Positions 47,393 through 56,470 of a stretch of 64,000 nt of DNA are shown here, in pieces. The stretch is from Bacillus pumilus (lineage in GTDB: Bacteria; Bacillota; Bacilli; Bacillales; Bacillaceae), in the NCBI RefSeq assembly GCF_024498355.1, contig NZ_CP101833.1, positions 1,717,001 to 1,781,000 on the forward strand. The letters run 5' to 3'. A program made the translations under genes and the position numbers. Positions within the stretch are counted from its first letter, which is position 1, and each line of letters starts with the position of its first letter. Below the pieces are notes generated by a model. That model made no database searches, had not been told where the DNA came from, and worked only from the letters and a program-made list of their open reading frames with translations.

Positions 47393-47941
47393 GTGATTTT
47401 CGGTTATGCACGTCCATTTAGTCATGATATAGATATGGCTCTACAAACGAAAGCTCTTGAAGATAAAGGCTGTGATAAGATTTATTATGAACAAACCATA
47501 TCTCCTAAAATCAGACCTGAACTCAATCATTTGCTGGATTCTTTAAATGCAGGAGATCAAGTCATTGTCTATAAATTTTATAGTATTGCTGATTCTACAC
47601 GCCACCTAATTGATTTAGTTCAATTACTACAAAGTAAGTATGTTCATTTCATATCTATCATTGATCAAGTAGATACATCATCAGTGGAAGGCAAAGTGTT
47701 TTTTAAGCTTATGAAGAGTGTTGGGGATTTTCAGCATGATGTATTAAGTGAGAGTACTAAAGCGGGAATTTATGAAGCTAAACGAAAAGGGAAAAATACT
47801 GGGCGGCCTAGAAAACCAGATGCTAATGTCAGGCGTGCATTAGATATGTATCAAAGCAAAAAATATAGCATTGCTCAAATTACACTTGAGACAGGTATAA
47901 GTAAAACAACACTATACAGATATTTAGAGGATGAAGGGTGA
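47393..47941 (+). CDS. Serine-recombinase-like protein lacking catalytic residues
   Basis: 182-aa protein that aligns across the whole resolvase/invertase fold (MIFGYARPFSHDIDMALQ, RPELNHLLDSL, HLIDLVQLLQSKYVHF, TKAGIYEAKRKGKNTGRPRK, then a helix-turn-helix SIAQITLETGISKTTLYRYL). The expected catalytic YARVST is YARPFS, so the nucleophilic Ser is Phe. The expected LDRLGRS is FYSIADS, so Asp67, Arg68 and Arg71 (gamma-delta numbering) are lost. Only the first Arg remains. DNA cutting is therefore unlikely; DNA binding should be kept. GTG 47393 follows GGAG. It is divergent from SulP and may regulate it. Confidence 0.75.
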   Translation: MIFGYARPFSHDIDMALQTKALEDKGCDKIYYEQTISPKIRPELNHLLDSLNAGDQVIVYKFYSIADSTRHLIDLVQLLQSKYVHFISIIDQVDTSSVEGKVFFKLMKSVGDFQHDVLSESTKAGIYEAKRKGKNTGRPRKPDANVRRALDMYQSKKYSIAQITLETGISKTTLYRYLEDEG

Positions 47942-47983
47942 TCTTTTAAAATCAAATTTATACCTGATGTCTTTCCCAGGGTG

Positions 47984-48022
47984 AAAAAATGAGGGTTCTT
48001 TAATATTTTGTCTTGAACCCTC
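47984..48022 (-). terminator. Terminator of the KtrC-like gene
   Basis: GAGGGTTC and GAACCCTC pair around a 16-nt loop; on the minus strand the hairpin is followed by ATTTTTTC, just after the KtrC-like stop. Confidence 0.65.
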
Positions 48023-48036
48023 TCTCCTCTTTATAG

Positions 48037-48711
48037 TTAGAATGATTGACTTTGTAATTCATTTCTTTCAAAACGTGCGATATCTTTCATTGCTCCAATG
48101 ACAATTAAGATATCGTTTTTCTGAATTTGTTCATGAGCAAGCGGGGAAATAATCACTTCTTTCCCTCGTTTGATAGCTACAATATTGATTTGATATCTTG
48201 CTCTAATGTCAAGGTCAAGTAATGACTGATTTTCTAAATGTCCGTTTGCTTCAACCTCAATTAGCCCATATTCATCAGATAGCTCCAGGTAATCGATGAC
48301 ATTATTTGTAATGATTTTATGGGCTATTCGTTTCCCCATATCTCTTTCTGGATGGACAACTCGATCGGCCCCGATTTTATTTAGTAACTTTTCATGGTAA
48401 TCGTTTTGTGCTTTTACCGTCACCAGTTTAACGCCAAGTTCTTTTAATATAATGGTTGTTAAAATACTAGCCTGAATGTTTTCACCTATAGCCACAATTA
48501 CATGATCAAAGTTTCGCATTCCTAAGTTTTTCAACACTGCTTCATCTGTAGAATCGCCAATGACCGCATGCGAAGCGATTTGCGCATATTCATTTACACG
48601 ATCTTCATTTAGATCCATAGCTAGCACTTCAAGTCCCTCTTCGCTTAATGCTTTACATATGCTCCCGCCGAAGCGGCCTAATCCGATAACAGCAAATTCT
48701 TTTTTTGGCAT
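48037..48711 (-). CDS. KtrC/KtrA-type potassium uptake regulator (RCK)
   Basis: 224-aa cytosolic gating subunit of a Ktr potassium transporter. N-terminal RCK domain with Rossmann motif FAVIGLGRFGGSICKALSE (about residues 6-24) and NAD/ATP-binding loop; C-terminal RCK_C domain (about 140-215), which in Ktr proteins binds cyclic di-AMP. Divergent from the TrkH/KtrD-like gene, with which it forms the transporter. KtrC-like because of the pairing and length; the Bacillus core genome normally has its own ktrC elsewhere. Confidence 0.85.
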   Translation of the reverse strand: MPKKEFAVIGLGRFGGSICKALSEEGLEVLAMDLNEDRVNEYAQIASHAVIGDSTDEAVLKNLGMRNFDHVIVAIGENIQASILTTIILKELGVKLVTVKAQNDYHEKLLNKIGADRVVHPERDMGKRIAHKIITNNVIDYLELSDEYGLIEVEANGHLENQSLLDLDIRARYQINIVAIKRGKEVIISPLAHEQIQKNDILIVIGAMKDIARFERNELQSQSF

Positions 48712-48857
48712 ATTGAGGACTCCTTTTGTTGTCTTTCAAATTATTTTGGATAAAACTTATTTTGTTATGAAAACAAATTGATAATAGATAGACAATCATA
48801 ATCCTTTTCGTTATATAATAACATTAAAATTTCAAGTGGTTGAAAGTAGGCTAGAAC

Positions 48858-50195
48858 ATGTTTAAATATGATCATTTTTTTAAAAAACCAGTAAAATTAA
48901 CGCCTCCTCAAATTTTATTGTTTGGATTTTTGACGGTCATTGTGATAGGAGCTTTTTTTTTAACTCTACCCATCTCTACAGTTGAACCCATCTCAATCAT
49001 TGATGCTTTTTTTACAGCTGTTTCAGCAACAACTGTTACAGGTTTAGCTGTGGTTGATACAGGAACAACCTTTACTTTATTCGGACAAATTGTCATTATG
49101 CTGATGATACAAATTGGCGGGCTTGGTTTTTTAACTTTAGCCGTCATGGTCATCTTGTTATTTGGTAAAAAGGTAGGTTTACGAGAGAGGTTATTGGTTC
49201 AAGAGGCTTTTAATCTGACAAATATAGGCGGTATTGTACGTCTTATAAAGGTTTTGTTTATCTTTTCAATAACATTTGAGTTAATAGCTACTTGTATATT
49301 ATCATTTCGGTGGATACCGGAATATGGTTTTTTTAAAGGGGTATACATCAGTTTATTTCATGCCATTTCTGCTTTTAATAACGCAGGTTTTTCTCTTTTT
49401 TCAAATAGTTTGATGAACTATGTACATGATCCACTGATTAACCTGACCATCACCTTCCTGTTTATCATCGGTGGTCTTGGTTTTACAGTGATTTTTGACA
49501 TTTGGAATAAACGGAGATTTAAATTATTATCAATCCATTCAAAGCTTATGATTATAGGAACCCTCATAACAAATGGTGTTGCGCTGTTACTTATATTTTT
49601 AATGGAATTTGGTAATCCACATACTCTAGGTCCAATGAATCTTCTTGATAAATTCTGGGCCTCTTATTTTCAAGCTGTGACAACAAGAACCGCGGGTTTT
49701 AATTCGCTTGATATCGCACATATGCATGAAAGTTCTTTAACTCTGATGATGCTTCTTATGTTTATTGGTGCTGGGAGTGCATCAACAGGAAGTGGGATTA
49801 AGTTAACAACGATGATGATCATTTTGATCTCTGTCCTCCATTTTCTGAAAGGAAACAAAGAACCCGTCATATTTAGACGTACAATTAGACATGATGTGGT
49901 CATTAAAGCCCTATCTATTAGCTTTATCAGTTTATGTTTTGTATTTATCACCATTTTTTTATTGACAATGACTGAAAAAGCCCCTTTCATTGATATTGTT
50001 TTTGAAACCTTTTCAGCATTTGGCACGGTAGGTCTTTCAATGGGATTAACTCCGGATTTAACGTTTTTAGGTAAGGTTATTCTTTCGATCCTTATGTTTA
50101 TTGGTAGAGTAGGTTCTCTAACCATCGTATTTATCTTTATGAAACGAACGAAAAGCCCAATACGTTATCCTGAGGGAGAGGTGTTTGTCGGTTAA
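48858..50195 (+). CDS. TrkH/KtrB-type potassium transporter
   Basis: 445-aa membrane protein with four MPM repeats, as in KtrB/KtrD. Pore-loop regions are visible as SATTVTGLAVVDTGTTFTLF and NNAGFSLFSNSLMNY, AVTTRTAGFNSLDI and FGTVGLSMGLTPDL, each with the selectivity-filter Gly. It is the ion-conducting subunit that would work with the divergent KtrC-like protein. No cyclic di-AMP riboswitch is recognised in the 146-base intergenic region. Confidence 0.9.
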   Translation: MFKYDHFFKKPVKLTPPQILLFGFLTVIVIGAFFLTLPISTVEPISIIDAFFTAVSATTVTGLAVVDTGTTFTLFGQIVIMLMIQIGGLGFLTLAVMVILLFGKKVGLRERLLVQEAFNLTNIGGIVRLIKVLFIFSITFELIATCILSFRWIPEYGFFKGVYISLFHAISAFNNAGFSLFSNSLMNYVHDPLINLTITFLFIIGGLGFTVIFDIWNKRRFKLLSIHSKLMIIGTLITNGVALLLIFLMEFGNPHTLGPMNLLDKFWASYFQAVTTRTAGFNSLDIAHMHESSLTLMMLLMFIGAGSASTGSGIKLTTMMIILISVLHFLKGNKEPVIFRRTIRHDVVIKALSISFISLCFVFITIFLLTMTEKAPFIDIVFETFSAFGTVGLSMGLTPDLTFLGKVILSILMFIGRVGSLTIVFIFMKRTKSPIRYPEGEVFVG

Positions 50196-50205
50196 AATAA
50201 ACACT

Positions 50206-50240
50206 CATGGATTCACCGTGTTCAAGGTGAATCCATTTTT
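50206..50240 (+). terminator. Terminator of the TrkH/KtrB-type gene
   Basis: ATGGATTCACC and GGTGAATCCAT form an 11-bp stem followed by TTTTT. Confidence 0.9.
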
Positions 50241-50276
50241 CGTTCCGAAGTATTGTATTCATTATCAAACTAAGTT

Positions 50277-51488
50277 TTATGACAGAAAAGCTAACAATCG
50301 ACCACCAACTGCACCAACTACTACAATGAACCAAGGCGGTAACTTCCAAAAAGCTAACATGCTGAATAAAATAGACACAAATGCAAAGTCAATCGGCTTT
50401 AAAATGGCGCTTGTCCAAATAGGCTGATAAAATGCAGAAATCAAGATGCCCACTACTGCTGCATTTACGCCCATCATAGCTCCTTTTACTTTTGGATGAC
50501 GGCGTAAATGGTTCCAAAATGGTAGTGTACCTAAAATTAAAAGAAAAGCAGGCAAAAATATAAAAATGGTTGCTAATATCCCCCCTACCCAACCGTACAT
50601 AACAGTTCCTAGATATGCAGCAAACGTAAACAATGGGCCTGGAACTGCTTGTGTGGCGCCATATCCAGCAAGAAAGGCTTCTTGGCTCACCCATCCACTT
50701 GGAACAAATTCACGTTCAAGTAAGGGCAAAACAACATGGCCGCCACCAAAAACAAGTGAACCAGAACGGTAAAAATGATCGAACATTGCAATCCACTGAA
50801 TCGATGTCACTTCTCTTAAAATTGGTAAAAGAATGAGTAAGACAAAAAATAAAGATAGACACATCATGGCAAACCTACGTGATATGGGAAAATGGGTATT
50901 GGATTGATGATGATCACGATGTTTTTGATAAATAAGATAGCCCATAAAAGCAGATACTAGTATGATCCCTATTTGTGTATAGGTGGTTTGCCATAATAAC
51001 GTAACGACTAATGCCATTAAAGCGATAGCTTTTCGTTTTAAGTCAGGGGTTAAATTTTGAGACATCCCTACAATAGCGTGAGCAACAATTGCTACAGCAA
51101 CTAGTTTAAGCCCGTGTATCCATCCAGCTGTTTCAATATTCATTCCTTTCATCAGCAATGCGAGCGTAATAAGTGCGATAACAGACGGAAGAGTAAATCC
51201 GAGAAAAGACACAATGCCTCCTAATACCCCACTATGTATGACTCCTATGCCAATCCCCACTTGACTGCTTGCTGGACCAGGGAGGAATTGACATAAGGCC
51301 ACTAAATCTGCGTAACTTTTTTCATCCAACCATTTTCTTCTTCGTACATATTCTTCGTGGAAATATCCTAAGTGAGCAATTGGGCCACCAAATGAGGTGA
51401 GCCCAAGTTTTGTTGAAACCATGAATATTTCGAATAAAGTTCGGATGGAGGTTCTCTCTTTATGTGTGCTGAACGATGGTTCTTTCAT
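50277..51488 (-). CDS. chrA: Chromate transporter ChrA
   Basis: 403-aa two-domain CHR transporter that pumps chromate out. The N-terminal domain has the CHR signature GLTSFGGPIAHLGYFHEEYV and CQFLPGPASSQVGI; the C-terminal domain has the matching SLVFGGGHVVLPLLEREFV and GYGATQAVPGPLFTFAAYLG. Both domains are complete. It lies at the downstream end of the cdr-arsR-arsB-arsC-chrA run on the minus strand, 29 nt after arsC. Confidence 0.95.
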   Translation of the reverse strand: MKEPSFSTHKERTSIRTLFEIFMVSTKLGLTSFGGPIAHLGYFHEEYVRRRKWLDEKSYADLVALCQFLPGPASSQVGIGIGVIHSGVLGGIVSFLGFTLPSVIALITLALLMKGMNIETAGWIHGLKLVAVAIVAHAIVGMSQNLTPDLKRKAIALMALVVTLLWQTTYTQIGIILVSAFMGYLIYQKHRDHHQSNTHFPISRRFAMMCLSLFFVLLILLPILREVTSIQWIAMFDHFYRSGSLVFGGGHVVLPLLEREFVPSGWVSQEAFLAGYGATQAVPGPLFTFAAYLGTVMYGWVGGILATIFIFLPAFLLILGTLPFWNHLRRHPKVKGAMMGVNAAVVGILISAFYQPIWTSAILKPIDFAFVSILFSMLAFWKLPPWFIVVVGAVGGRLLAFLS

Positions 51489-51517
51489 TTTACTTCTCCC
51501 TTCACATATGAAAGATG

Positions 51518-51937
51518 TTATTTTCCAGTTTCAGCAAACTGTTTCAATCGTTCTCCAATTTCATTTCGTACTCTTTGGAAAAATGCCCACTTCTCTTCTT
51601 CTGTCCCTTCTGCTTTTGCTGGATCATCAAAGCCCCAATGTACACGTTTGACATGAGGGGGTGTCATAGGGCATTTATCAGCTGCATCACCGCAAAGTGT
51701 CACAACTAAGTCAGCTTGATGTAATATCTTCTGATCAATCAGGTCAGACGTTTGATGAGAAATATCAATCCCAATTTCGTTCATTGCTTTTACAGCATTC
51801 GGGTTTAATCCATGCGCCTCAATCCCAGCACTATATACGTTCCACTCATCTCCAAGCTGTTTCTTAGCCCATCCCTCAGCCATTTGACTGCGACAAGAAT
51901 TGCCGGTGCATAAAAAGTAAATTGATTTCTTTGACAT
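51518..51937 (-). CDS. arsC: Thioredoxin-linked arsenate reductase ArsC
   Basis: 139-aa low-molecular-weight phosphatase-type arsenate reductase. The nucleophilic loop is CTGNSCRS with Cys10, and the redox pair Cys82 and Cys89 is in [11 protein letters not shown]. It turns arsenate into arsenite for export by ArsB. AAGGAGAAGATC precedes the ATG. Same operon as arsB, 24 nt downstream. Confidence 0.97.
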   Translation of the reverse strand: MSKKSIYFLCTGNSCRSQMAEGWAKKQLGDEWNVYSAGIEAHGLNPNAVKAMNEIGIDISHQTSDLIDQKILHQADLVVTLCGDAADKCPMTPPHVKRVHWGFDDPAKAEGTEEEKWAFFQRVRNEIGERLKQFAETGK

Positions 51938-51961
51938 GTTGATCTTCTCCTTTACACAAAC

Positions 51962-53260
51962 TTAATGAATAATCAGTAGCCAAATATAAAGACCAGCAAG
52001 GGTAATAAAAAGGGTTGGAACCGTCAATATAATACCCGTTTTAAAATATGTTCCCCAAGAAATCTTCACACCCTTTTGTGAAAGAACATGCAGCCATAAA
52101 AGAGTTGCAAGTGATCCAATAGGCGTTATTTTCGGGCCCAAGTCAGAGCCGATCACATTCGCATAGATCAGAGCTTCTCTCATGATTCCTTGAGTATCAG
52201 TTCCAGCAATTGCTAGTGCATCAATCATAACTGTCGGCATATTGTTCATGACCGAGGATAGAACGGCAGCAATAAATCCCATTCCTATGATCCCGGTAAA
52301 CAGGCCTTGGTCTGCTACAGCTTGAATGACATTTGACAGGACATCCGTTAATCCGGCATTCCTTAATCCATATACGACAACGTACATTCCGATGGAAAAG
52401 AACACAATTGCCCACGGAGCACCATTAAGCACCTGCTTTGTCTGAACAGCTGAGCTCTTTTGAGCCATCATGAGAAAGAAGATTGCTATGACACCCGCTA
52501 TGATAGAGACAGGTATTGAGAAAATCTCACTAATAAAATAACCAACTAATAGTACTCCTAATACGATCCAAGACATTCGAAACATTTTGTGATCCTTTAT
52601 TGCTTCAGCAGGGGGTTTGACATCTGTCATATCATAGTGTCGAGGAATGCTTTTTCTAAAGAAAAGATAAAGAACAATGATACTGGCAGCTAGTGAGAAC
52701 ATGTTAGGAACAATCATTCTAGATGCATACTCAATAAAACCGATGTTAAAGAAATCTGCTGATACGATGTTTACCAAGTTACTGACAACCAACGGCAATG
52801 ATGTGGTATCAGCAATAAATCCACTAGCTATAATAAAAGGGAAAACCAGTTTTTCTTCAAAATTTAAAGCCCGCACCATTGCAAGGACAATCGGTGTTAA
52901 AATCAAAGCTGCCCCATCATTAGCAAAAAAAGCAGCAACAACAGCTCCTAGTATTGATACATAAATAAACATACGAATACCGTTACCATTAGCAGCCTTT
53001 GCCATATGAAGAGCTGCCCACTCAAAAAATCCGATCTTATCAAGGATAAGAGAAATGATGATGATCGCTACAAAAGCCAGGGTAGCATTCCAGACAATTC
53101 CTGTAACGGTCATGACATCCTGAACATTCACGACTCCTGCAATTAAGGCTAAAACGGCCCCTCCACAGGCTGACCAGCCAATAGATAAATTCTTGGGCTG
53201 CCATATGACCAGCACTAATGTGATGAAAAAAATGACGCAAGCTAAAACAGCTGAAATCAA
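51962..53260 (-). CDS. arsB: Arsenite efflux pump ArsB
   Basis: 432-aa membrane transporter with about twelve helices that exports arsenite and antimonite. ArsB-type signature [19 protein letters not shown] (about residues 110-128) and [14 protein letters not shown] are present. The start is 16 nt after arsR. No arsA or arsD gene is present, so it works as a proton-driven single-component pump. Confidence 0.95.
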   Translation of the reverse strand: MISAVLACVIFFITLVLVIWQPKNLSIGWSACGGAVLALIAGVVNVQDVMTVTGIVWNATLAFVAIIIISLILDKIGFFEWAALHMAKAANGNGIRMFIYVSILGAVVAAFFANDGAALILTPIVLAMVRALNFEEKLVFPFIIASGFIADTTSLPLVVSNLVNIVSADFFNIGFIEYASRMIVPNMFSLAASIIVLYLFFRKSIPRHYDMTDVKPPAEAIKDHKMFRMSWIVLGVLLVGYFISEIFSIPVSIIAGVIAIFFLMMAQKSSAVQTKQVLNGAPWAIVFFSIGMYVVVYGLRNAGLTDVLSNVIQAVADQGLFTGIIGMGFIAAVLSSVMNNMPTVMIDALAIAGTDTQGIMREALIYANVIGSDLGPKITPIGSLATLLWLHVLSQKGVKISWGTYFKTGIILTVPTLFITLAGLYIWLLIIH

Positions 53261-53276
53261 TTGAATCTCCCTCCTA

Positions 53277-53621
53277 CTAACAAGAAGCTTTAGTTTCTCG
53301 TTGTTTGATGCTTTTTAAAAGTTTATCTTCCTCATCGATGTGATCTAAAATATGCTGGATCACCTCAAATTCAGGACATGATCTGTTGATCGAATAAAAT
53401 CGCCATTGGCCTCTCCTATCCTCTTTTACAAAGCCTGCGTTTTTCAATTTTCGTAAATGCTGGCTGATTGATGGCTGACTCATTTCAAACATATCTACCA
53501 ATTGACATACACAATACTCTTTATCTAAAAACAGCTTCATCATCATCAGTCTTGTTTGATCACTGAGTATTTTTAAGCAGTTCAACATGTTAGTGCTCTC
53601 TAATTTCATTCCTGTAGTCAA
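53277..53621 (-). CDS. arsR: Arsenic-responsive repressor ArsR
   Basis: 114-aa winged-helix ArsR/SmtB protein. The As(III) site is the CVC pair (Cys37, Cys39 in [11 protein letters not shown]) on the alpha-3 helix, followed by the recognition helix [19 protein letters not shown] 53621 is chosen because AGGGAGG lies 9 nt upstream; the longer frame from 53675 includes the operator and is rejected, and ATG 53609 is possible. It is 83 nt downstream of cdr and starts arsR-arsB-arsC. Confidence 0.93.
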   Translation of the reverse strand: MTTGMKLESTNMLNCLKILSDQTRLMMMKLFLDKEYCVCQLVDMFEMSQPSISQHLRKLKNAGFVKEDRRGQWRFYSINRSCPEFEVIQHILDHIDEEDKLLKSIKQRETKASC

Positions 53622-53640
53622 ATTTGAATCCCTCCCTTTA

Positions 53641-53659
53641 ACACAGTATATAAGTGTGT
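53641..53659. promoter_or_regulatory. ArsR operator candidate
   Basis: ACACAGTATATAAGTGTGT is an imperfect inverted repeat (ACAC...TGTG arms, AT-rich centre) just upstream of the arsR ribosome binding site. ArsR-family operators have this general form; assignment is by position. Confidence 0.45.
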
Positions 53660-53704
53660 TTTTATATAAATGCATGTGATATATAGATACACAAATTTTG
53701 TTTG

Positions 53705-55345
53705 CTAATTCTTTAAATAACTTTGAAAATGTTTATTCCCACCGGAAAGGTTGTAAACTTCTTTTATTCCCATATTGATCAAAATATTTTGTGCTGCATT
53801 TCCTGTTACCCCACTATTGCAATAGGTTATGGTTGGGAGATCAGGATGAAGATTCTTAGCACTTTCTCTAAGTTCTGACAAAGGAATATTTAAAGCGCCA
53901 GGTACGTGTGATACTTTAAATTGCTTTTCAACCCTGGTATCAATGATTTGTAATTCTTCCTCGTTTTCCATTCTTTCAATTAATTCCCTTGGTGTGATTA
54001 ATCGATTTTTATTTTGAATAGAGTTATGAAGGGCCATACCGGTATACATTACAGGGTCTTTCGTTGTACTAAACGGCGGAGCATAAGCTAAATCCAAATG
54101 GAATAAATCTTCAGCCTTGGCTTTAAATGTGATGGCCGTAGCAAAAACATCAATGCGCTTATCGACACCTTCTTCTCCGACAATTTGTACACCTAGAATA
54201 CGTCCTGATTTTCTATCGGCAACAGCCTTAATCACTAATTCTTTTCCACCTAAATATTCTGCCTTTGCAGGTTTAATGTTGTATAAAATGTCAACATGAT
54301 AGCCGTGTTCTTGCGCCTCTTTTTCGGTAAGACCAGTTTGGCCAACAGCTAAATTAAACACTCTTAAAATGCCTGTGCCTAAAATACCGCGGTGGGCCAA
54401 ATCGCCACCGGTAATGACATCGCCTGCAATACGTCCCATTTTATTTGCTGTCGATCCCAACGGTCTGTATAAAGGTTTCCCTGTAATGACTGAAACACTC
54501 TCGGCCACATCACCAACTGCATATATATCATGAAAATTTGTCTGCATTTTGGCATTGACAGCTATAGCTCCTGTTGAACCTAGTGTGATGCCTGCATCTT
54601 CAGCTAAAGTTGTATTTGGGCGAACGCCAGCTGCTAAAATCACAATATCTGATTGAATCGACCGACCGGACTTTGTCGTTACTGACCTGTCTTCTATTAA
54701 TGTTGCTTCTTCATTTAATAATAATTGAACCCCATGTCTTCGCAGTTCTTCTTCAACCCTGAATGCCATATCTTTATCCAAGTTCGGCAACACTTGATTG
54801 CTGCGTTGAATCATCGTTACTTCCAGGCCTTTATGAATCAGCTGTTCGGCTATTTCAAGACCGATATATCCTGCGCCGATGATCGTTGCTTTTTGAGGAT
54901 TTTCTTCTTTCATATATTGATCGATTTTAAATGTATTTTGTATGGTTCTTACTTGGAATACATGCTCTTTGCTGACGCCAGAAATATTTGGTGTAGCCGG
55001 AGAAGCGCCAGTTGCCAAAACTAAAACATCATAGGTGTCAATTTTTGTTTTTCCAGTTTCAAGATCCTTAACAGCTATATTTTTTTGAGCGGGATTGACC
55101 TGAGTAACCTCATGACGAGTGAAAATATCAACGTTATAGCGATCTTTAAACCATGAGGCACTTCTTGGTGTTAAGGAACTTAAGTTCTCTACTTCACCCC
55201 CTAAAAAGTAAGGGATACCACAAATAGAGTAAGATATGTCATAGTCAGCATTATAAACTGTAATATCGATCTCTTCATTATTTCTACGTGCTTTAGCTGC
55301 AGCTGAGGTACCTGCTGCAACAGAACCAATGATGATCATTTTCAA
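53705..55345 (-). CDS. cdr: CoA-disulfide reductase with C-terminal rhodanese domain
   Basis: 546-aa FAD/NAD(P)H-dependent enzyme. Residues 1-440 are a CoA-disulfide reductase type oxidoreductase with FAD motif [10 protein letters not shown] and redox Cys42 in [10 protein letters not shown]; residues 455-546 are a rhodanese domain with active Cys509 in YCNSGVTGN. It keeps CoA or persulfide thiols reduced. It is the first gene of the minus-strand arsenic cluster. TTG 55345 (or ATG 55339) follows GGAGGTT. Two ATTATATAATCA repeats lie upstream. Confidence 0.92.
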   Translation of the reverse strand: MKMIIIGSVAAGTSAAAKARRNNEEIDITVYNADYDISYSICGIPYFLGGEVENLSSLTPRSASWFKDRYNVDIFTRHEVTQVNPAQKNIAVKDLETGKTKIDTYDVLVLATGASPATPNISGVSKEHVFQVRTIQNTFKIDQYMKEENPQKATIIGAGYIGLEIAEQLIHKGLEVTMIQRSNQVLPNLDKDMAFRVEEELRRHGVQLLLNEEATLIEDRSVTTKSGRSIQSDIVILAAGVRPNTTLAEDAGITLGSTGAIAVNAKMQTNFHDIYAVGDVAESVSVITGKPLYRPLGSTANKMGRIAGDVITGGDLAHRGILGTGILRVFNLAVGQTGLTEKEAQEHGYHVDILYNIKPAKAEYLGGKELVIKAVADRKSGRILGVQIVGEEGVDKRIDVFATAITFKAKAEDLFHLDLAYAPPFSTTKDPVMYTGMALHNSIQNKNRLITPRELIERMENEEELQIIDTRVEKQFKVSHVPGALNIPLSELRESAKNLHPDLPTITYCNSGVTGNAAQNILINMGIKEVYNLSGGNKHFQSYLKN

Positions 55346-55393
55346 TTTTAAATAACCTCCTTTATGTAAGAACGAAATCTTAACTTCTCCAAG

Positions 55394-55421
55394 ATTATAT
55401 AATCATTTAATTATATAATCA
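55394..55421. promoter_or_regulatory. Tandem palindromic repeat upstream of cdr
   Basis: ATTATATAATCA occurs twice (55394-55405 and 55410-55421), and ATTATATAAT is itself a palindrome. The pair looks like a tandem operator for an ArsR-type regulator between cdr and the divergent flavoprotein remnant. Confidence 0.45.
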
Positions 55422-55517
55422 ATTGTTTATGTAAATTCTTTTATAAATACATTGATTTTTTTTATTTATTTTATGATTTATTCATCAAAAAAATTGATTT
55501 ATAAGGAGCTACATAAA

Positions 55518-55776
55518 ATGAAAGAGAACTCACCAGTAGTTATTATCGGCGGAGGCCCAGTTGGTATTGCCGCAGCTGCACATCTTATTAAAAGAATGGA
55601 AGAGCACCAACATTTTATTAGCCACTGGTTATGAGCAGGCTCGCTCTGTTATTGCTTATATGACTGGTGATAAAGAGTCTGCTAAACGTGTAGAACTTAA
55701 GTTACCTGAAACGGGAGTCTGAACAGTTGCTTTAAAGTCTGCGGTTGTTAAAACGTCTTGTTGTATTAATGAATAA
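55518..55776 (+). pseudogene. Internally deleted arsenic-cluster flavoprotein gene
   Basis: The frame starts with an excellent ribosome binding site (AAGGAGC) and the FAD-binding N-terminus MKENSPVVIIGGGPVGIAAA, then jumps after about 35 codons into a C-terminal piece in another frame: TNILLATGYEQARSVIAYMT, GDKESAKRVELKLPETGV, a TGA codon, and a tail TVALKSAVVKTSCCINE. Full-length relatives found in arsenic clusters are several hundred aa, so most of the gene is gone. It is divergent from cdr. Confidence 0.65.
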
Positions 55777-55781
55777 GTGAA

Positions 55782-55808
55782 AAGCAGGTCTCGTTTTGGG
55801 ACCTGCTT
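55782..55808 (+). terminator. Terminator after the flavoprotein remnant
   Basis: AAGCAGGTC and GACCTGCTT form a 9-bp stem. The T-run is short. Confidence 0.65.
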
Positions 55809-55977
55809 CATTAAGTAGTATTTTTTCCATCACCATTACATCCCTGTTCTTTGAATATGCCTGCTTTTCTATATTCCATCGACTTATATCATCCTTGTCC
55901 TCATTCATTATATGGGAAAGTGAATAAGGGTAGAGTATAGATTAAGAGCAACCCATCCTACGATTTGAGACAAAAAT

Positions 55978-56004
55978 AAAGCTTATGTTTGAGGACATAA
56001 GCTT
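55978..56004 (-). terminator. Terminator of the small membrane protein gene
   Basis: AAGCTTATG and CATAAGCTT form a 9-bp stem with an 8-nt loop; on the minus strand TATTTTT follows. Confidence 0.85.
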
Positions 56005-56015
56005 CTTGATTATGC

Positions 56016-56258
56016 TTATTTATAACGTTTTGACATATCTCGTATCATTTTTGTTATGACAGACGTACACATGCATAAAAAAGTCACAATCCCTACCCAA
56101 TACATATTTGATATGTCGAACCCAGTATAGGCAAATATGAAGATGGTTGAGGATAAAAATGTGATAATTAGAACTACATAAACTTTCTTAAAGATTAAGT
56201 AGCCAATAATCCCCCAAGCCAAATACAATAATGGCAACGTAAATAAGATGAGAGCCAT
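56016..56258 (-). CDS. Small membrane protein (DUF2651/YbeF-like)
   Basis: 80-aa protein with two to three hydrophobic helices (about residues 2-22, 27-47 and 54-72) and a basic C-terminus (KMIRDMSKRYK). It resembles YbeF-like DUF2651 proteins by pattern. The ATG at 56258 has no ribosome binding site. An in-frame ATT at 56282 has AAAGGAG 9 nt before it and gives a better N-terminus (SVFFLHPMALILF), so the true start may be this rare codon. Function is unknown. Confidence 0.6.
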   Translation of the reverse strand: MALILFTLPLLYLAWGIIGYLIFKKVYVVLIITFLSSTIFIFAYTGFDISNMYWVGIVTFLCMCTSVITKMIRDMSKRYK

Positions 56259-56470
56259 GGGGTGAAGAAAGAAAACACTAATAACGTCACTCTCCTTTAA
56301 CAGTCATTTGAGTGGTTACAGTTCAACTTCATTGAAGAAACTAATATTCATCATCTTAATAGTGAATGTGTATTTTGTAAACAAAAATAGAAATTTAAGG
56401 GTAAATTATTGACATTGGATATACATTTATTTTGATTGGGAAAAGACAATTCATCACTCAAAAACAATCC

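Noticed and set aside
48712..48857. Cyclic di-AMP (ydaO) riboswitch upstream of the potassium transporter
   Set aside because: The intergenic region is only 146 nt and AT-rich and shows none of the conserved ydaO core.
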